Positions 32,775 through 44,467 of a DNA stretch of 64,000 bases are shown here, in pieces (position 1 is the stretch's first letter; every line of letters starts with the position of its first letter). This stretch comes from Paraphaeosphaeria minitans (lineage: Eukaryota > Ascomycota > Dothideomycetes > Pleosporales > Didymosphaeriaceae). The stretch spans positions 868,001-932,000 of the forward strand of contig WJXW01000002.1 of the NCBI GenBank assembly GCA_015832175.1, written 5' to 3'. A program made the position numbers and the translations under genes. A model generated the notes under the pieces. It had not been told where the DNA came from. It worked only from the letters and a program-made list of their open reading frames with translations, and did not search any database.

Positions 32775-35680
32775 CTAAAAATAGTCTTCAGCGACAGTCA
32801 GCACGCCCAGTCCACTCAACATCCAATGCGATTGCATTTTGGCACCCCAGCTCCAACCCCCAAGACGCCCGAACGCACACACTATGCCAACAATCATATG
32901 ACCGCTTTCCGCTCGAAACTCCAGCCACTGCCCTCTATTCTGCTCTCCAAAGTAGCAACTTCGGTCTCTGTTGGTAAACAGTCGAACGGCTTTCATGTCA
33001 CTGCTCGCATGAACCGCCGTGACAATCTCCCCACCAGGTCCGTCGATGAGAAAATGCTCCGTACTCTCCTCGTCAAACGCTCTGAGCGGTGTTTCTTGAA
33101 TCCACGAGACGAGCTCTGTGCGGGGGTTCTTCATCTCCTGCCAATCCGGGCTTTGCACGGGCACGGGGCCGCCCGCGCCGGCTAGTAAACACAGGTCACC
33201 AGATGCCCGGCCCCATCCAAAACCCACGATGTCGGGGATACTCCACGTCTCGTTGCCACTGGAAGCCGTACCGCCGATGGGCTGGAAGCACGATATCCGC
33301 TCGAGTGACTTGTATTGTGCACCGTTTGTGGCCCAGATACCAACGTGCCATGGTGTCATATCATTTGGGATGTCACCGGTGAAAGAGCGCAGCGGATCGG
33401 CTGCAGAGCCTTGAGGGCTAAGAGCCCGGATCTTGAGGCTCGGGTGCGCAGTTATGTCGCTGTAGGTACCCTCGCGATGGCAGTACAACGTTCGTGCTGA
33501 ATGGTTCCAAAGGAGTTGCTGAGCTTCAGTATAGGACGATATTGCGAACGAGGTACCGCAGGCAGGCAAACCCGGAATTGGAGCTTGTAGCAGTCCGAGA
33601 CGGCAAATCTCTCCGCTCTGTGGTTCCGTCAGAGATTGCAATGGCACTGTACACCTCGAAAACACTCACTTCGCCAACTTGTCCTGTCAAGCCAATCAGC
33701 TGTAGGCCCGGGAGGACAATGAAAGTGCGGTTGTTCAATGGCAGTCCGGTGGGTTGACGCACGGTCTTGGACGTGTTGTTTGTCAATTTCACCTAGCTCA
33801 CGTAAATTTCGGGAAGCGACATGTGACAACACAACGGGAAGTCTACTTACTGTCAATGTCCGGATACAGGCGGTACCATAGGGTACGTTATCCAACGCTG
33901 TCTGAAACTGGCTGCGGTCTTGTTTCCGACTGAACATATTCACATCGTCTATGGAGGCAACAATCTCTCGAATCCACTCACCGCGGGGGATATGCAGTGG
34001 GTTGCCACGGTCTCCCTGTGTACTTCCAAAGACTCTTGGATTATCGCCGTTCAGGGTGATAGAGATGCCCACCAAAGCGCCATTCTGTCCCCAGTATGTG
34101 TCCAGCACCGAAGACCCACAAGACGTCTCCTCCCAAGAGCGAATGAACTGCACTGATACAGTGCGGATCTGTTTTCCAATTGGATATGCGACGGCAGGCA
34201 TATGTAAGCATGTGGCACGGTCGAGAATATCTCGTGCTTCCGCCTCATCGGGTTCTGCTCGCTGTACTGGGAGCATCTTTTCTGCGTACTGTGGAGCCAG
34301 TTGCTGACACGTGTTCCAAATGCGTCGGCGATTGATGATACCCATCAGCGGACCTCCAGCGCCAAATCTCGGCCTCGTCGCAGCCTCTAGCCATAGGAAC
34401 AGACTTTTGTCGTCTAAATCTTCAGAAAACACTCCTTCTTTCATGATATCGCAGGCTTCCCAGAGCCATGGGTATATGTGAAGCCGCATCATATGCTTCC
34501 AAAAGGCGCCATTCTGCGTAGAGGTGTAAACATGTAACGAGCTTTGGGTGAAAGACTTTTCATCTGTGAAGGATAGATAGGTGCAGATTTCGTACAGCAC
34601 ATCGTAAGGCAGCATTCCCAGTGGGTCATCCTGGACCTTTCGCTCAAGTTCCAGTGACTCGACATTCTTCTTGAAGAGCTTGCTAGGGATCAGACTTTGG
34701 AACACCTCACCGAGTCCTTCTCTGTATCCCGGATCGCAGGCGACGTATTCTTCTCCAGGGAAAGACGACCAGAACTGTTCAGGGCCCTCTATATGGCCGT
34801 AATCAAACGAAAGTGCGGAGGCATAGTCTTGGCTGTTCTGTGCAAAAACCTCGTATAACACGTCTCGATCAATGTCGTCTTCTTCCCGAAGCCCGAGGCA
34901 CTTTTTGAGCACCTGTAAACATGCCTCGTGAAAGGGATATGTTGGATGCTCATCTGACTGGAATGTTGTATAACATGTATATTCGTCCTCATTTGGATCA
35001 TTCGGTTCGTTACCAGGTATTTCTATACGGAAGCTGCCGTAATCATCGTATTGACCAAGTCCGGAGATGAAGCATTTAGTCACGCCCGGGGCCTCAGGAT
35101 TGAATCCCAGGGTACGTCCACGATCAAGCCACCTCACGTCCTTGCGACTCAGTTTCGTGGGATCATAGCTACATTTTTCCTCGTACGAATCCAAAGATCC
35201 TGCTTCATCAGCATTTTCTTCGCTGTCATTGTTGTCGTCGCTGTCGTTGTTGTTTTCGCTTTCGTCTTGCCAACCATCCTCGTTACCTTCGGCATCGTGA
35301 TTCTCGCCAAGCCTATCTCCGGCGTCGTGGCTACGGGTTTCATCGTTAGCATCACCACCTTCTTCCATGACGTCCAATGACAACGCCACATCATGATCAT
35401 GTCTCGTGTCAGGAACACTTTCCTGTCCTGCACTGTTCGCAGCCCCCGTGGCGGAGCCCTGAAGTTGTATTTCATTTTCGTCGTGAGGGGCATCATCTTC
35501 CATCTCGTCGTCTTCATCACGATCACTTTCGTTAAAGTCTTCTCCCGCCAACCGCTTTTTCTTCAGCCCAACTCTCCGTCTTCTCTTCGCCAGAGCTTTC
35601 TCATTCTTTCTGCCAAATTTGACCCATCCTTTACCCAGAGGCCCAGAGCAGAGCGCACAGAAACAATCGAAGGACCCCAT
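32775..35680 (-). CDS. F-box protein with acidic N-terminal region
   Basis: Three exons on the minus strand (33851-35680, 33670-33792, 32775-33617), all phase 0, give about 931 residues. The start MGSFDCFCALCSGPLG is a cysteine-containing opening common in fungal F-box proteins. It is followed by a basic stretch and then a very acidic, Asn/Asp/Glu-rich stretch of about 120 residues. The F-box is DPLGMLPYDVLYEICTYLS, read near 34625-34565. The remainder is large and globular, with Trp/Gly-rich repeats such as PWHVGIWATNG and IVGFGWGRASGD in the last exon. Such proteins act as substrate adaptors for SCF ubiquitin ligases; the substrate is unknown. Many paralogues occur in Pleosporales. Confidence 0.8.
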
Positions 35681-36097
35681 TATGAGTTAAAGAATTGTAT
35701 TGAGTGCAGTTCAGAAGAGAAGTACTTGGCAGGCTGAAAGGTGTTCAATGTTTATATGCCCGAAACCCTGGGGGAAGTGCTCGATGTTAGCGCGAGGCTA
35801 GGCTCTAAATGACATTAGCTTAAGGCTCCAACGTGCGCTCGGACGTAAGGACGAGATTCAAGCATAAATTAATAACTCTCACCCAATAACATCAAAACGC
35901 ACATCCCCGACTCCCTGTTCCGAGGTTGCATTGCTAGTAGATGGCTCTATGTCCGTCACAAAGGGGGGCCTTTGCGTAGGGTCAGCTCAGTATCACCAAG
36001 ATTGCATTGCAGTCCGCAGGCTAGGTAGCTCTCCACTAGACGGGTGCTTGGCGTCAGAAGCACGGCTTGCTGTGACGGTGGGACAAACACGTGCTAA

Positions 36098-36381
36098 AAG
36101 TGGGGTCATTCATACCGCTCGGTGCTCCCAGACGACGTTACCATTGTATTTTCGCACGCCAATCTACAAATATTATTCTATCCGCTGGAACCAGCCCTCG
36201 CGTCCTTTCAGTTATCGATTGGCTTCAAACGGGATGGTATCCAGATCATCGGGAGTATTGTAAAGCTCGATGGACCGCACGAATTGGCGAGGAATGGGAG
36301 TCCAAATATCAACCTGTGTTCTTAGACGGTCGAGATGTCTATGATGATGGGGACTATTTCGTTCTAGCTCGCGGTGTTTAA
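36098..36381 (+). pseudogene. Relic of an aminoglycoside-phosphotransferase-family (APH) protein
   Basis: In one frame (from 36098) LPDDVTIVFSHANL resembles the catalytic-loop HxDL region of fungal APH-fold proteins, with Asn in place of the catalytic Asp. The next frame (from about 36155) continues with STNIILS, then RVLSVIDWLQTGWYPDHREY and CKARW up to YDDGDYFVLARGV and a stop. The two parts are out of register by one frameshift, and no N-terminal lobe is found upstream. I read this as a decayed C-terminal fragment with both a frameshift and a substituted catalytic residue. Confidence 0.65.
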
Positions 36382-37227
36382 GAAGACACTCGGGGCTTTT
36401 CAGGCGGACCCAAGAATTTACCCGAACAATAATAGGTCAGTGATAAAAGCATACGGATGAATCTTCCACGCCTTTTAGTCTACTTAGAAGAAACCACCGC
36501 AAGACGTTCGCAAGCTTGCACAAAGGTCAACCAAGCCTCTTAGGTGCAATACACGCGCCTTTTTTTACCTCTCACAAGTGAGCTGATTTGACGAACGAAA
36601 GAATTGTTTCCAAAATTCCGGGTGCAGCGTATGATATTACGCCTAGCCACATTAGGCACAGGTAGGTACGTGCAGCAAAACTTCTCTGGATTCTGGGTGG
36701 AATTAACAAGACAATTTTTCTAGCCGCAGTATACGGGCCTTCTCTTGCTGCTCACGAAGATATCAGACTAGAAGACATGGGTTTTTGGCATCTAGGGTGC
36801 GGCATGCACCAAGTGCTTCCACGCTCCCGGTCAGGTTAGGCAGATGGTGTAGGTAACCAAAGATTCTCTCTAGATGTGTGTACTGTAAGAAGCAACTGGC
36901 TACTGGCTAGGGTCGCAGCGCATTATCTGGTAAAGCAGCACATCTTGTAGTAGGCTGCCATGGTTGTCGCTCTCAACTCTGTACCCAGTATCAAGTCAGC
37001 GCCGAAACGGAGGCAGCGGCGCTTCTACAAAACAGTCTCCGGCAACCATCCAAGATTGTTACCAGGGCATCGCCCTGGAAACGGTGAATTTTGGGGTATC
37101 TCTGACGTTCGTGCAAGAGGCAGCTCGGCTTCCCGTCCGCTCAGCCATATATAAGCAGGATATCCTTGTTGTTTACGCATCACAGTCGCTGCTCTGTCCG
37201 GCTTAGACTGTACTTGCCCTCGCCCTA

Positions 37228-37303
37228 CCTGCTTGTACATGGAAGTAGTGGCGCAACCACTCTGTGTGCTCGGCTTGTGCATGGAAGTAATGGCCCAACC
37301 ACG
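37228..37303 (+). repeat. Imperfect tandem duplication, about 42-bp unit
   Basis: Two copies of a segment beginning TTGTACATGGAAGTAGTGGC, then TTGTGCATGGAAGTAATGGC. Function unknown. Confidence 0.7.
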
Positions 37304-38123
37304 CCGCACGGCATTGCAAAATGCAGATTGGCAAAGACGGCTCCATGGGGCCTGGGCAATGGCGGCGCAGCGCAGTCGACGAATCAGGAGGCGCATAATG
37401 TTCCGAGCCGGGGTCCGGTGGTCGCATGTGTGGAGATGGGAGATGGGAGACGGGGACGTGGAGCGCAGAGTGGCATAGCGCATGAGCGAGTCCGCTCAGG
37501 CAAACAGCGACGAGCACACCCAAGGGGCAGCGTGTTCCGATGAAACGACGAGAAGCGGCGATGGTCTGGCAGGTCGTTGTGAGCATCGGCGGCGTGCATG
37601 GCGGGCGACTTGGGTGGCTGGCAGGTGATGCAGAGCCGTTGGGTAGAGAGATCTACCCAGTCTACGGCGGCCAGATTGGGGCTCGATGCTGTTATTCAGG
37701 GTCTGCTTGGCGCGGGCGAGCCGCAGCTAACGCACTCTGCTCGACGACGGCGGCTGACGGCGTGCGCCCCAAACCTCGACCCAGCATCTCATTTGAGTGG
37801 AGTGGGTTGTCTGTCCCCCAACACCTGCGCGCCCTATCCAGCGCCTTTCGCAACACTCCAGTCCTGTTTGTAGCTTGCCTTCGAGGGCGGCGCGTGTTGT
37901 ACCCCTCCCGCGACTGCCCCTGCCCTGCTGCGACCGCGCCAGGAGCCCCTCAGTCCCCCTTCACAGCGCCTTCGCAGCGCCTTCACAGCGCCGACCATTG
38001 CGTCGCCACATCTCGCACGCCGTCCGTCGCCCCACTGCGTCGCCGAGCTCCCTGAAAAACAATCAAGGCGCCGCCGGCCAGTCAACGCGCCCCGCTGCTG
38101 CCTTTCCGAGGGCTGAAACGCGC

Positions 38124-39521
38124 ATGGCCATGGTCCGTCCTGAGCACGTCCACGCTTCCACTCCACCCTCTCCACCAAGCGAATCTCCCTGGCCTCCCTA
38201 CTATCGCGACTCCACTCCGCTTCTCCGAGGCGCCGACTATGTATACGGTGGTCCGCCCAACATCATGAAGGCCAACAACCTCACCGCCCCTCCCTCTCCC
38301 CCTGCCCGTGCGGCCGCCGTCACCGCCGACGACCTGGTGCCTTCCCTGCAGACCCTCACCACCTCGACTCCTCCGACCGAACACAAGCAGGCCCTCACCA
38401 CCTCGAGCTCCCCGACGCAACACACGCCCTCGGGCTCGCTGGATACCACAGCCAGCACCCTCTCGCACAAAGAGGCCCACGCGCTGACAAACGACCCGGC
38501 CACTGCACACGGCACCGCCGACCGTCCCGAGCAACCGTTGCCGTCTCCAAAAGCCGACACCCCAGTCGACACGGTGCCAGCCATGGGCAAAGCAATGGGC
38601 AATCCATCCTTCGAGCCGAGGCCCTCCACCCCTCGCGCCCAGACCGAACCGGCGCCCTCCTTCGACATGTTCCCTACCCACACACCGCGCCCTCGCAACC
38701 GCTCACCCTACTCGCGCTCCCACCTCCGATCGTCCAGCGGGTCCAGCCTTGTCTTCGCTCCACCCTTGATGCGCGCCCACTCCCTCCCAACCGTCATCAA
38801 CCCGACCGGCCACCTCACCCTGTCTCCCTCTCCGGTGCCCACCCGGCCTTCGTCGCCGCTGCGCTCTCCTAAGCGGACCCGGAGCCCACGCAGCCAACCT
38901 ACCCTCTACGAGGATTTATACACGCACTCCGGGGCGCCAAGCGTGTGCGATATCTCCGAGGATGCCGAGCTTGAGTTGACCCCAATTCTGAGCGCTGTCC
39001 AGCCTTCGCCTATCTCAAGCTTGTACAGCAGCACCAGCTCTCTGTCCCGGCGAAGGAGACCCGCCTCTCCTCTCCACCAAGTTTCTTTCGGAGGGGCACC
39101 CACTGCACCACCGGTCCGGACCCCTACCTCGGCCTCGCCTTCGCCGTTGCTGTCAGCTGCCAAGTTCAATGAGCCATTCCCTGGCATGAGCTCACACTAC
39201 CCTACCTCGCTCTCCTCATCGTCCGTCCCGTCCACTCCGACCTCGGTGCGTTCCCGCAGCCCTTCCATCTCTTCACTCGAGACCATCCCGGATACCCCTG
39301 ATGAAGAAGAGGAGGCCATCGAGGCAGACCGCATTGCTAAGTTAAAGGCTGCCGCTGATCGCGAGGAAGAGCGAAATAGCGGCCGGCGATCGAGTCTCGA
39401 CGTTCCTGGTGGCAGTGGACGCGCCTTTGCATTCGGCAAGCGAGATTCCAGGAAGAGGTGGAGTGTCTGCGGCGCTGAGAGGCGCGGAGACCTGGACCTG
39501 GAGACGATTTGGGAGGATTGA
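38124..39521 (+). CDS. Conserved fungal Ser/Pro-rich protein
   Basis: A single-exon frame of 465 residues from ATG 38124 (MAMVRPEHV). Most of it is disordered and rich in Pro, Ser and Thr, with many SPxR/K-type sites. The C-terminus is well-structured in sequence: SPSISSLETIPDTPDEEEEA, IEADRIAKLKAAADREEE and KRWSVCGAERRGDLDLETIW. I recall this tail as conserved in ascomycete proteins annotated as basic proline-rich proteins, of unknown function. The frame stays open upstream to 37797, but the sequence there is GC-skewed and lacks these features, so the MAMVRP start is preferred. Confidence 0.75.
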   Translation: MAMVRPEHVHASTPPSPPSESPWPPYYRDSTPLLRGADYVYGGPPNIMKANNLTAPPSPPARAAAVTADDLVPSLQTLTTSTPPTEHKQALTTSSSPTQHTPSGSLDTTASTLSHKEAHALTNDPATAHGTADRPEQPLPSPKADTPVDTVPAMGKAMGNPSFEPRPSTPRAQTEPAPSFDMFPTHTPRPRNRSPYSRSHLRSSSGSSLVFAPPLMRAHSLPTVINPTGHLTLSPSPVPTRPSSPLRSPKRTRSPRSQPTLYEDLYTHSGAPSVCDISEDAELELTPILSAVQPSPISSLYSSTSSLSRRRRPASPLHQVSFGGAPTAPPVRTPTSASPSPLLSAAKFNEPFPGMSSHYPTSLSSSSVPSTPTSVRSRSPSISSLETIPDTPDEEEEAIEADRIAKLKAAADREEERNSGRRSSLDVPGGSGRAFAFGKRDSRKRWSVCGAERRGDLDLETIWED

Positions 39522-40639
39522 ACGCCGTGACTTTCTTCTCTACATGCATCATTGGGCATACGACCCAACATTCTAGGCGTTGGGGCTTCTCTCTCTCTCC
39601 GTGGCTTTGGCTAGGACATCTCTTTTCTGTAATGGGCGGCTTGGTCTTTTCTCACAATCATTGCTTCAGCTCATTCGGCGGCGTGACTGACGCGCACACG
39701 AACATGAGTATGAATGGCCGATTTGGTTTCAATGTTCACAACAAGCATATGTTCACGACAGCACATGGTCAATTTGTATTCAATAGCAAGATACCCTCCC
39801 ACGAAGGAGCATAGTGTTTGGGACAGCGCGAAGGAGCTTGGCATGAGGTCCATTCTCGCTAAAAGATGGCTCATGGGCACTCCCTCCAATAAATGCATAC
39901 AATCAAAACATCCCTCTACCAAACTATTTCCTGTGCTGAATCGCGAGTTCAACTTGCCGACGCTGGCGGGTTGCTGCTGTTGCATTGGTGTCTTCTCGAC
40001 TTGCTAGATATCTATATATAAACACACTTGCTGGGTTGGTCGTGGAAGAGAAGCACCGAGGCTAGGTGGACTACGTACCTGCCTGACATAGATGGCGGAC
40101 GCGCTAGTCTACCTAGACCCTCTCCGAACAGGGATGGCTAGCAAAACGTGGCATCACGTGACAAGATGCCTCGAGGGAAAGCCCGGTAAGGAAGGTTGTT
40201 CCGCCCGCGTGCTCGCTGGGTAGCCATGTTACCAAGGTATACGAGTCCGTCTTTTAAGCTGTACCGCAATATGCAGTTGTTGCGGATCGCCATCGAGTCT
40301 TTGCCTCGAAGTCGAAGTTTGATGTGGCTTTTTTGTTTATTTCTTTGGGGAGCTCCGCACCTAGATGTCGTTATACTTGCTGTCTCAGGCGACTGCTGAC
40401 GTCAAGCTGGCACCATCTACCGTGCCTAGGTATAGGTAGGTAGCCGAAGGGATGAAAAGCTCGACTCGCTGGAGCCTGGAAACGTCACGCGAGGAAATCA
40501 AAGCGAGGACTTTCCATCGAGTCATTTCATCATTGCGGTCGTAAAGGTGCTGACAGCATGTGCAAACTGTTTGTCTGAGGAGAGGAAGGAGAAGAGAAAA
40601 GACGTTTTCCTCAGACCCCAGGAACCTGTGCCTCTCGGC
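39522..40639. other. Intergenic, nothing recognised
   Basis: About 1.1 kb. It includes the presumed 3' UTR of the proline-rich gene and several TAGGTA motifs near 40055-40105 and 40425-40445. No gene is recognised. Confidence 0.55.
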
Positions 40640-42187
40640 CTAGTAGACATGTCTCCATCCCCGCTCAACACCGCTGTGCTCCGACCATCCCTCTGCCTCA
40701 TCCAGTTGCTTGTTCAAGGCGATGGCCCTCCACCTGACAATACAAGCGCTGACGACGCAAGCCAAGCACCCGAAGAGGATAAGACCACCTCCAAGGCGGT
40801 AGTAAGGCTCCTGGCTCGTGGGGAAGAAGTATGTGCTGAACCAATGGCTGGTCTGGCTAATGCAATTCGCAATCGCAATGAGAGCGGCCTTCTTACTCCT
40901 GGGCGCGGGAACAAGAGTCGTCTCCCAGCTGAGCTGCAAGTTGAGGCCAGAGTAGGTACCGCTGATGAGCAAGACGAGACCGAAGTAGCGTGCGCCGACA
41001 TTCAGGGTACCGATGAGCATACCGCATCCCGCCGCACTGAAGATGATGGGGATGACGATGTGGTAGAAGGATTCCTGGAGCCGGCCGGACCTGTAAGCGA
41101 GACAGCAAGCCACTGCGTACGCGACGGCGTAAGGAGGGGCTTGCACGAGGTAGGTGGTGAGGTTGTCGAAATGGAACGTTTCCATGATGGAAGGCATGAA
41201 ATCTTTGAAACTTTGAGCCGTGATGAGCGCGAAGTGCATGAGGCAGAAACACCAAGTGAACGGGTCTTTGGCCGCGTCCTTAATACCGGCCCATGTACCG
41301 CCTTGCTCTTCTTGCAACCCACCGTTCACACCATGACACGGTACTGGGCCATCTCGGACTCTTCTTGCGATAGCCATGTGGTGTTGTGGGGCCATGCAGG
41401 CAGCAGGAAGTAACCGGCCGTGGCGACAAGGATGGAAACAGCACCCTCGATAATAAAGAACCACTGCCAAGCATGCAGTCCGAGAACATGGTCCATGTTG
41501 GTGAGAATGCCAGCTGCGAGGAAACCGGAAAGAATGTTGGAAATAGTATTGCCCGCATGCCAAATGGCCATTCTCATTGGGTTCTCTTCCTTGGTGTACC
41601 ATGAGGATGTCATCAGCGTTATACCGGGGAAAAATGGTGCCTCAGCAAGACCGATGAAGAAGCGACAGACGGCGAAGCCGGCGGTGTTGGTCACGGCGGG
41701 CTTGCAGATGGTGCAGATGCTCCAAGCCATCATCATAGTAGGCAGAACCAATCGAGGGTTTCCCTTAAGCGAGCCACAGGTTTCCAGGTAGCTGGCCGAC
41801 GAGGTAACCGACATAGAAGGTGGAGATGCCCGTGTTCCACAGTGTATCAGTCATGTGCAGGTCCTTTTGCAGGCCTGCGAGACGAGCGTTCGAGAGATTG
41901 ATACGGTTGAGGTAACTTTTCGGCGTGAGCGAGGGATCGTCGTGTTTTAACCTTGCTCAGACTTACTTCATAAGAAACATGAGTGTGATACACGGCATGA
42001 GACGCCAGTCTAACTTTCGGACGACCTTCTCGTTGAGTACTGTCATCTGCTCTTCGCTAAGATCTCGCAGTGTGTCGAAGCGACCTTGAATCTGCTGTGG
42101 CGTAATGAGATGATCTCTCACTTGCCCTTGTACAGCATCCTCCTTGAACTCGACATCGTCCTTCTCCACGGCAATTTTCTCAGACAT
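40640..42187 (-). pseudogene. MFS transporter of the anion:cation symporter (Dal5/Tna1-like) family, two frameshifts
   Basis: Exon 1 (41967-42187) encodes a cytosolic N-terminus ending LDWRLMPCITLMFLM. After an intron the sequence goes on from 41915 with NYLDRINLSNARLAGLQKDL... wait-free reading through YVGYLVGQLPGNLWL, as in the ACS family. At 41765-41767 the frame hits TAA, and the homologous sequence (KGNPRLVLPTMMMAWSI) continues one base out of register. A second break at 41327-41330 is a TG-dinucleotide excess that creates a TGA; the rest (GTWAGIKDAAKDPFTWCFCL to the stop at 40640) is again out of register. No GT-AG intron repairs either site without deleting conserved membrane segments. 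A substrate such as a carboxylate, vitamin or allantoate is inferred from the family only. Confidence 0.72.
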
Positions 42188-43180
42188 GGTAGGCGACTTG
42201 GTGATGGTTGTGCCCGCGGATGACCGAAGTGATGGCGATTTATGTTTATTTGTCGGTGCAAGCAGGCCATAGCTATATAGGCTTTGGATTTCTTAGCACG
42301 CTCGTTGGAGTTGCTCAGCTCCATCGCCCTCGAGGGTGCCGAATACCATTGGCTCGAACCTAGCAGTGCGGGGCCCCAGACTTCGCGTGCCAGAGCATAC
42401 CTACCTATCTCTTGCGAGCCGTTGAAAAAAAAGCGCTTCCGCCGGCTGCGGGCGCGGAACAGACTTTGAGACTGCGCGTGTGAGCCGCGGATCAGTTGCC
42501 GTCTGAGAAGTGCTTCACTGGAGACTACACCTGTGGAACCGAGACGGAAGCTGTTGTCGAACGGCTTCGAGGTCGGGAGCGAAAAGGATATCGTGAGGCC
42601 ATGCAACGGGCTTGGCAACGGGAACGTAGCCGCGGAACGGGACGTCCGGTTGCCTACCATTGTTCAGTACACCACGTGATGCACAGGGGCTGGCAACAAA
42701 GGGACTTTGGTGGCTGGAAGAATTTAGGGTAAACTGTTCAAATGATAGGTATACAGTAAGTTCCTACAGGATGAGTTGTGCTCGAGAAGTCCAGTTTTGG
42801 TTCTTGTGTCAGCCACTGTAATGTCTGCAGCAGCTATGATCATGGTCAACCGAAAGATGTTGGACCAAGGCGGGCACTTTGCACCGCATGTGGAGGAAAT
42901 TTCGTGTGTGGGCGCAAGGACCTCTGTCGCACGCCACTGATCCTGTGAACCATGATAAGTAGACCCGCCGTGAATAACAGCAGCCTCTCCGCGTGCTTAT
43001 TACTTATAGCGGACAACATTTGAGGTGGGCTGAAGCAATTGGGCTCCCATTCTGGCTTGATGAAAAAATTCAGTTGGTATTTTTTAGCGTGTACAAGACC
43101 GTGACAAAGCAGGAACAAGTTCTCAGGACCAATTGAAGATGGAAGATGGATATTGTATTGTGATTTGAAGAAATATGCCC
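42188..43180. other. Intergenic, nothing recognised
   Basis: About 1 kb between the MFS pseudogene start and the carrier gene stop: former promoter of the transporter and 3' flank of the carrier. No coding signal is seen. Confidence 0.55.
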
Positions 43181-44125
43181 TCAATTCGGCGTGTGTAACA
43201 GAGCAACAAACTTCTCATACACCGTAAAGACGATACCACCGCTGAACACCAACCTTCCAAGTCGCATTGTACTTCCACGCCATAATCCGCGCACCCCAGT
43301 CTCTCGCAACACACTCCGAAACGCCTCGCTGGTGCTGGCTCCATTTGCACTTTGCGATCTTGTCTTGATGGTGTCGAACGGCTGTGTCCCATATACAGTG
43401 ATTGAGCCAGCGATAGCGCCGGTTGCGAACGTGGTCACACTGTTTTGAGCCAGCTTCTTCCGCCGCGAAAACTCCCTGAGAATGTTATATGAGCCCATTC
43501 GTACAGCCGATGTCGCGGACTGTTTCATCGTTGTGGATAAAAGTCCCCGATATAGTCCAGAAACGCCTTGGGCCGTGAGAATGCTCCTGGCTGCGTGAAT
43601 GCCTCCCCGGTATTGGCGATGACTCTTTGCATCGTCAATGAGCGCAGTCTTGATGCGCTCAGTGGGCGTAACAGCGACAACGCTTTCCACTGTACCAGCC
43701 AGCATACCGGCAAGCAGACCTCGCCCAGGCGATAAGACGCCGCGTTCATCCGCCAATTGGCTGCGAATAGAATCGAAAGAAAGGAAACGAACGCCCGCCT
43801 TGAACGCGGTGCCTATTACGAGCGTGGAGCAACCTGTGTATATGACCCCGATTCCATCACTTCTCGCGACCTGCGCAATAACGGTGAATGGATTTTTCGA
43901 GCCGCCCGCGTAGAGTTGCGCGCGTGTTTTGGCAAACTCGAAGGGGTAGGTCGCAGATGCTTCGACACCACCTGCAACAGCGCCCGCCATGAGCGAAATA
44001 TGGGCCGGCGGACTGGTCTTGGTCGCACACTTTGGTGTTGATGGTTTGCGCGCTGGAAGCTGGGCGGCCACCTTGTCGACGATTGTCGGGTCCGGGTTGG
44101 CGACAGCGACTGTGGTTGCGCTCAT
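43181..44125 (-). CDS. Mitochondrial tricarboxylate carrier (SLC25A1/MttA-like)
   Basis: A single exon of 314 residues from ATG 44125. The three mitochondrial-carrier signatures are intact: YPFEFAKTR, TPTERIKTA and QPFDTIKTR, each followed by a matching G-rich helix. GLYRGLLSTTMKQSATSAVR and SGGIVFTVYEKFV place it in the tricarboxylate/citrate carrier group. It differs from what I recall of the housekeeping citrate carrier, for example in MKQSATSAVRMGSYN. This points to the paralogous clade of MttA/Mtt1, which exports cis-aconitate. The clade placement is inference. The gene is divergent from the Zn2Cys6 gene with 342 bases between starts. Confidence 0.88.
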   Translation of the reverse strand: MSATTVAVANPDPTIVDKVAAQLPARKPSTPKCATKTSPPAHISLMAGAVAGGVEASATYPFEFAKTRAQLYAGGSKNPFTVIAQVARSDGIGVIYTGCSTLVIGTAFKAGVRFLSFDSIRSQLADERGVLSPGRGLLAGMLAGTVESVVAVTPTERIKTALIDDAKSHRQYRGGIHAARSILTAQGVSGLYRGLLSTTMKQSATSAVRMGSYNILREFSRRKKLAQNSVTTFATGAIAGSITVYGTQPFDTIKTRSQSANGASTSEAFRSVLRETGVRGLWRGSTMRLGRLVFSGGIVFTVYEKFVALLHTPN

Positions 44126-44467
44126 GGTGGGTACGGTGACGGTAGCGAACTTTGGATTACGAGGACCATCGTGTCGCGGGTTCTCAAACGTATATACTTG
44201 GACCGCATTTGTGGACCGAAGGTCGCAGATAGCAAGGCGTTCGCGGGTGACGGGCGTTAGGTAGTAAAATGGCGGATGCGATGAGGATCGGCAGCGGCAT
44301 CCGGCGCTAGAAAGCTCCCACGGCATGTCCTTACCGCGGCATTCCCACCACGCCACCTTGCGGTTCTCGTTCCTGCTTCCGTCTTCACAGCCGCTGGCCA
44401 ATTCACTATCATTCACGGAAACGTTAGTTTGTCCACCGAAAATCCCGCTGACGTGTGCCGAAGCCTC
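44126..44467. promoter_or_regulatory. Shared promoter region of carrier and Zn2Cys6 regulator
   Basis: 342 bases between the divergent starts. A palindromic CCGCGG (44334-44339) is the kind of CGG/CCG element bound by zinc-cluster factors, but one site alone is weak evidence. Confidence 0.45.

Larger units (their letters stand above)
35681..38123. other. Gene-free stretch with relics
   Basis: About 2.4 kb. It contains a phosphotransferase relic (36098-36381), a short tandem duplication (37228-37303), and the probable 5' UTR of the proline-rich gene on the right. The open frame upstream of 38124 is GC-rich and not convincingly coding. Confidence 0.5.

Noticed and set aside
37797..38123. Upstream extension of the proline-rich protein
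   Set aside because: The frame is open, but the sequence is GC-skewed and repetitive, and the opposite strand is equally open; MAMVRP is a better start.
41765..41830. Intron explaining the first frame change in the MFS gene
   Set aside because: The only frame-compatible GT-AG pair (about 58 bases, GTGGCT donor) would remove a conserved loop and membrane segment.
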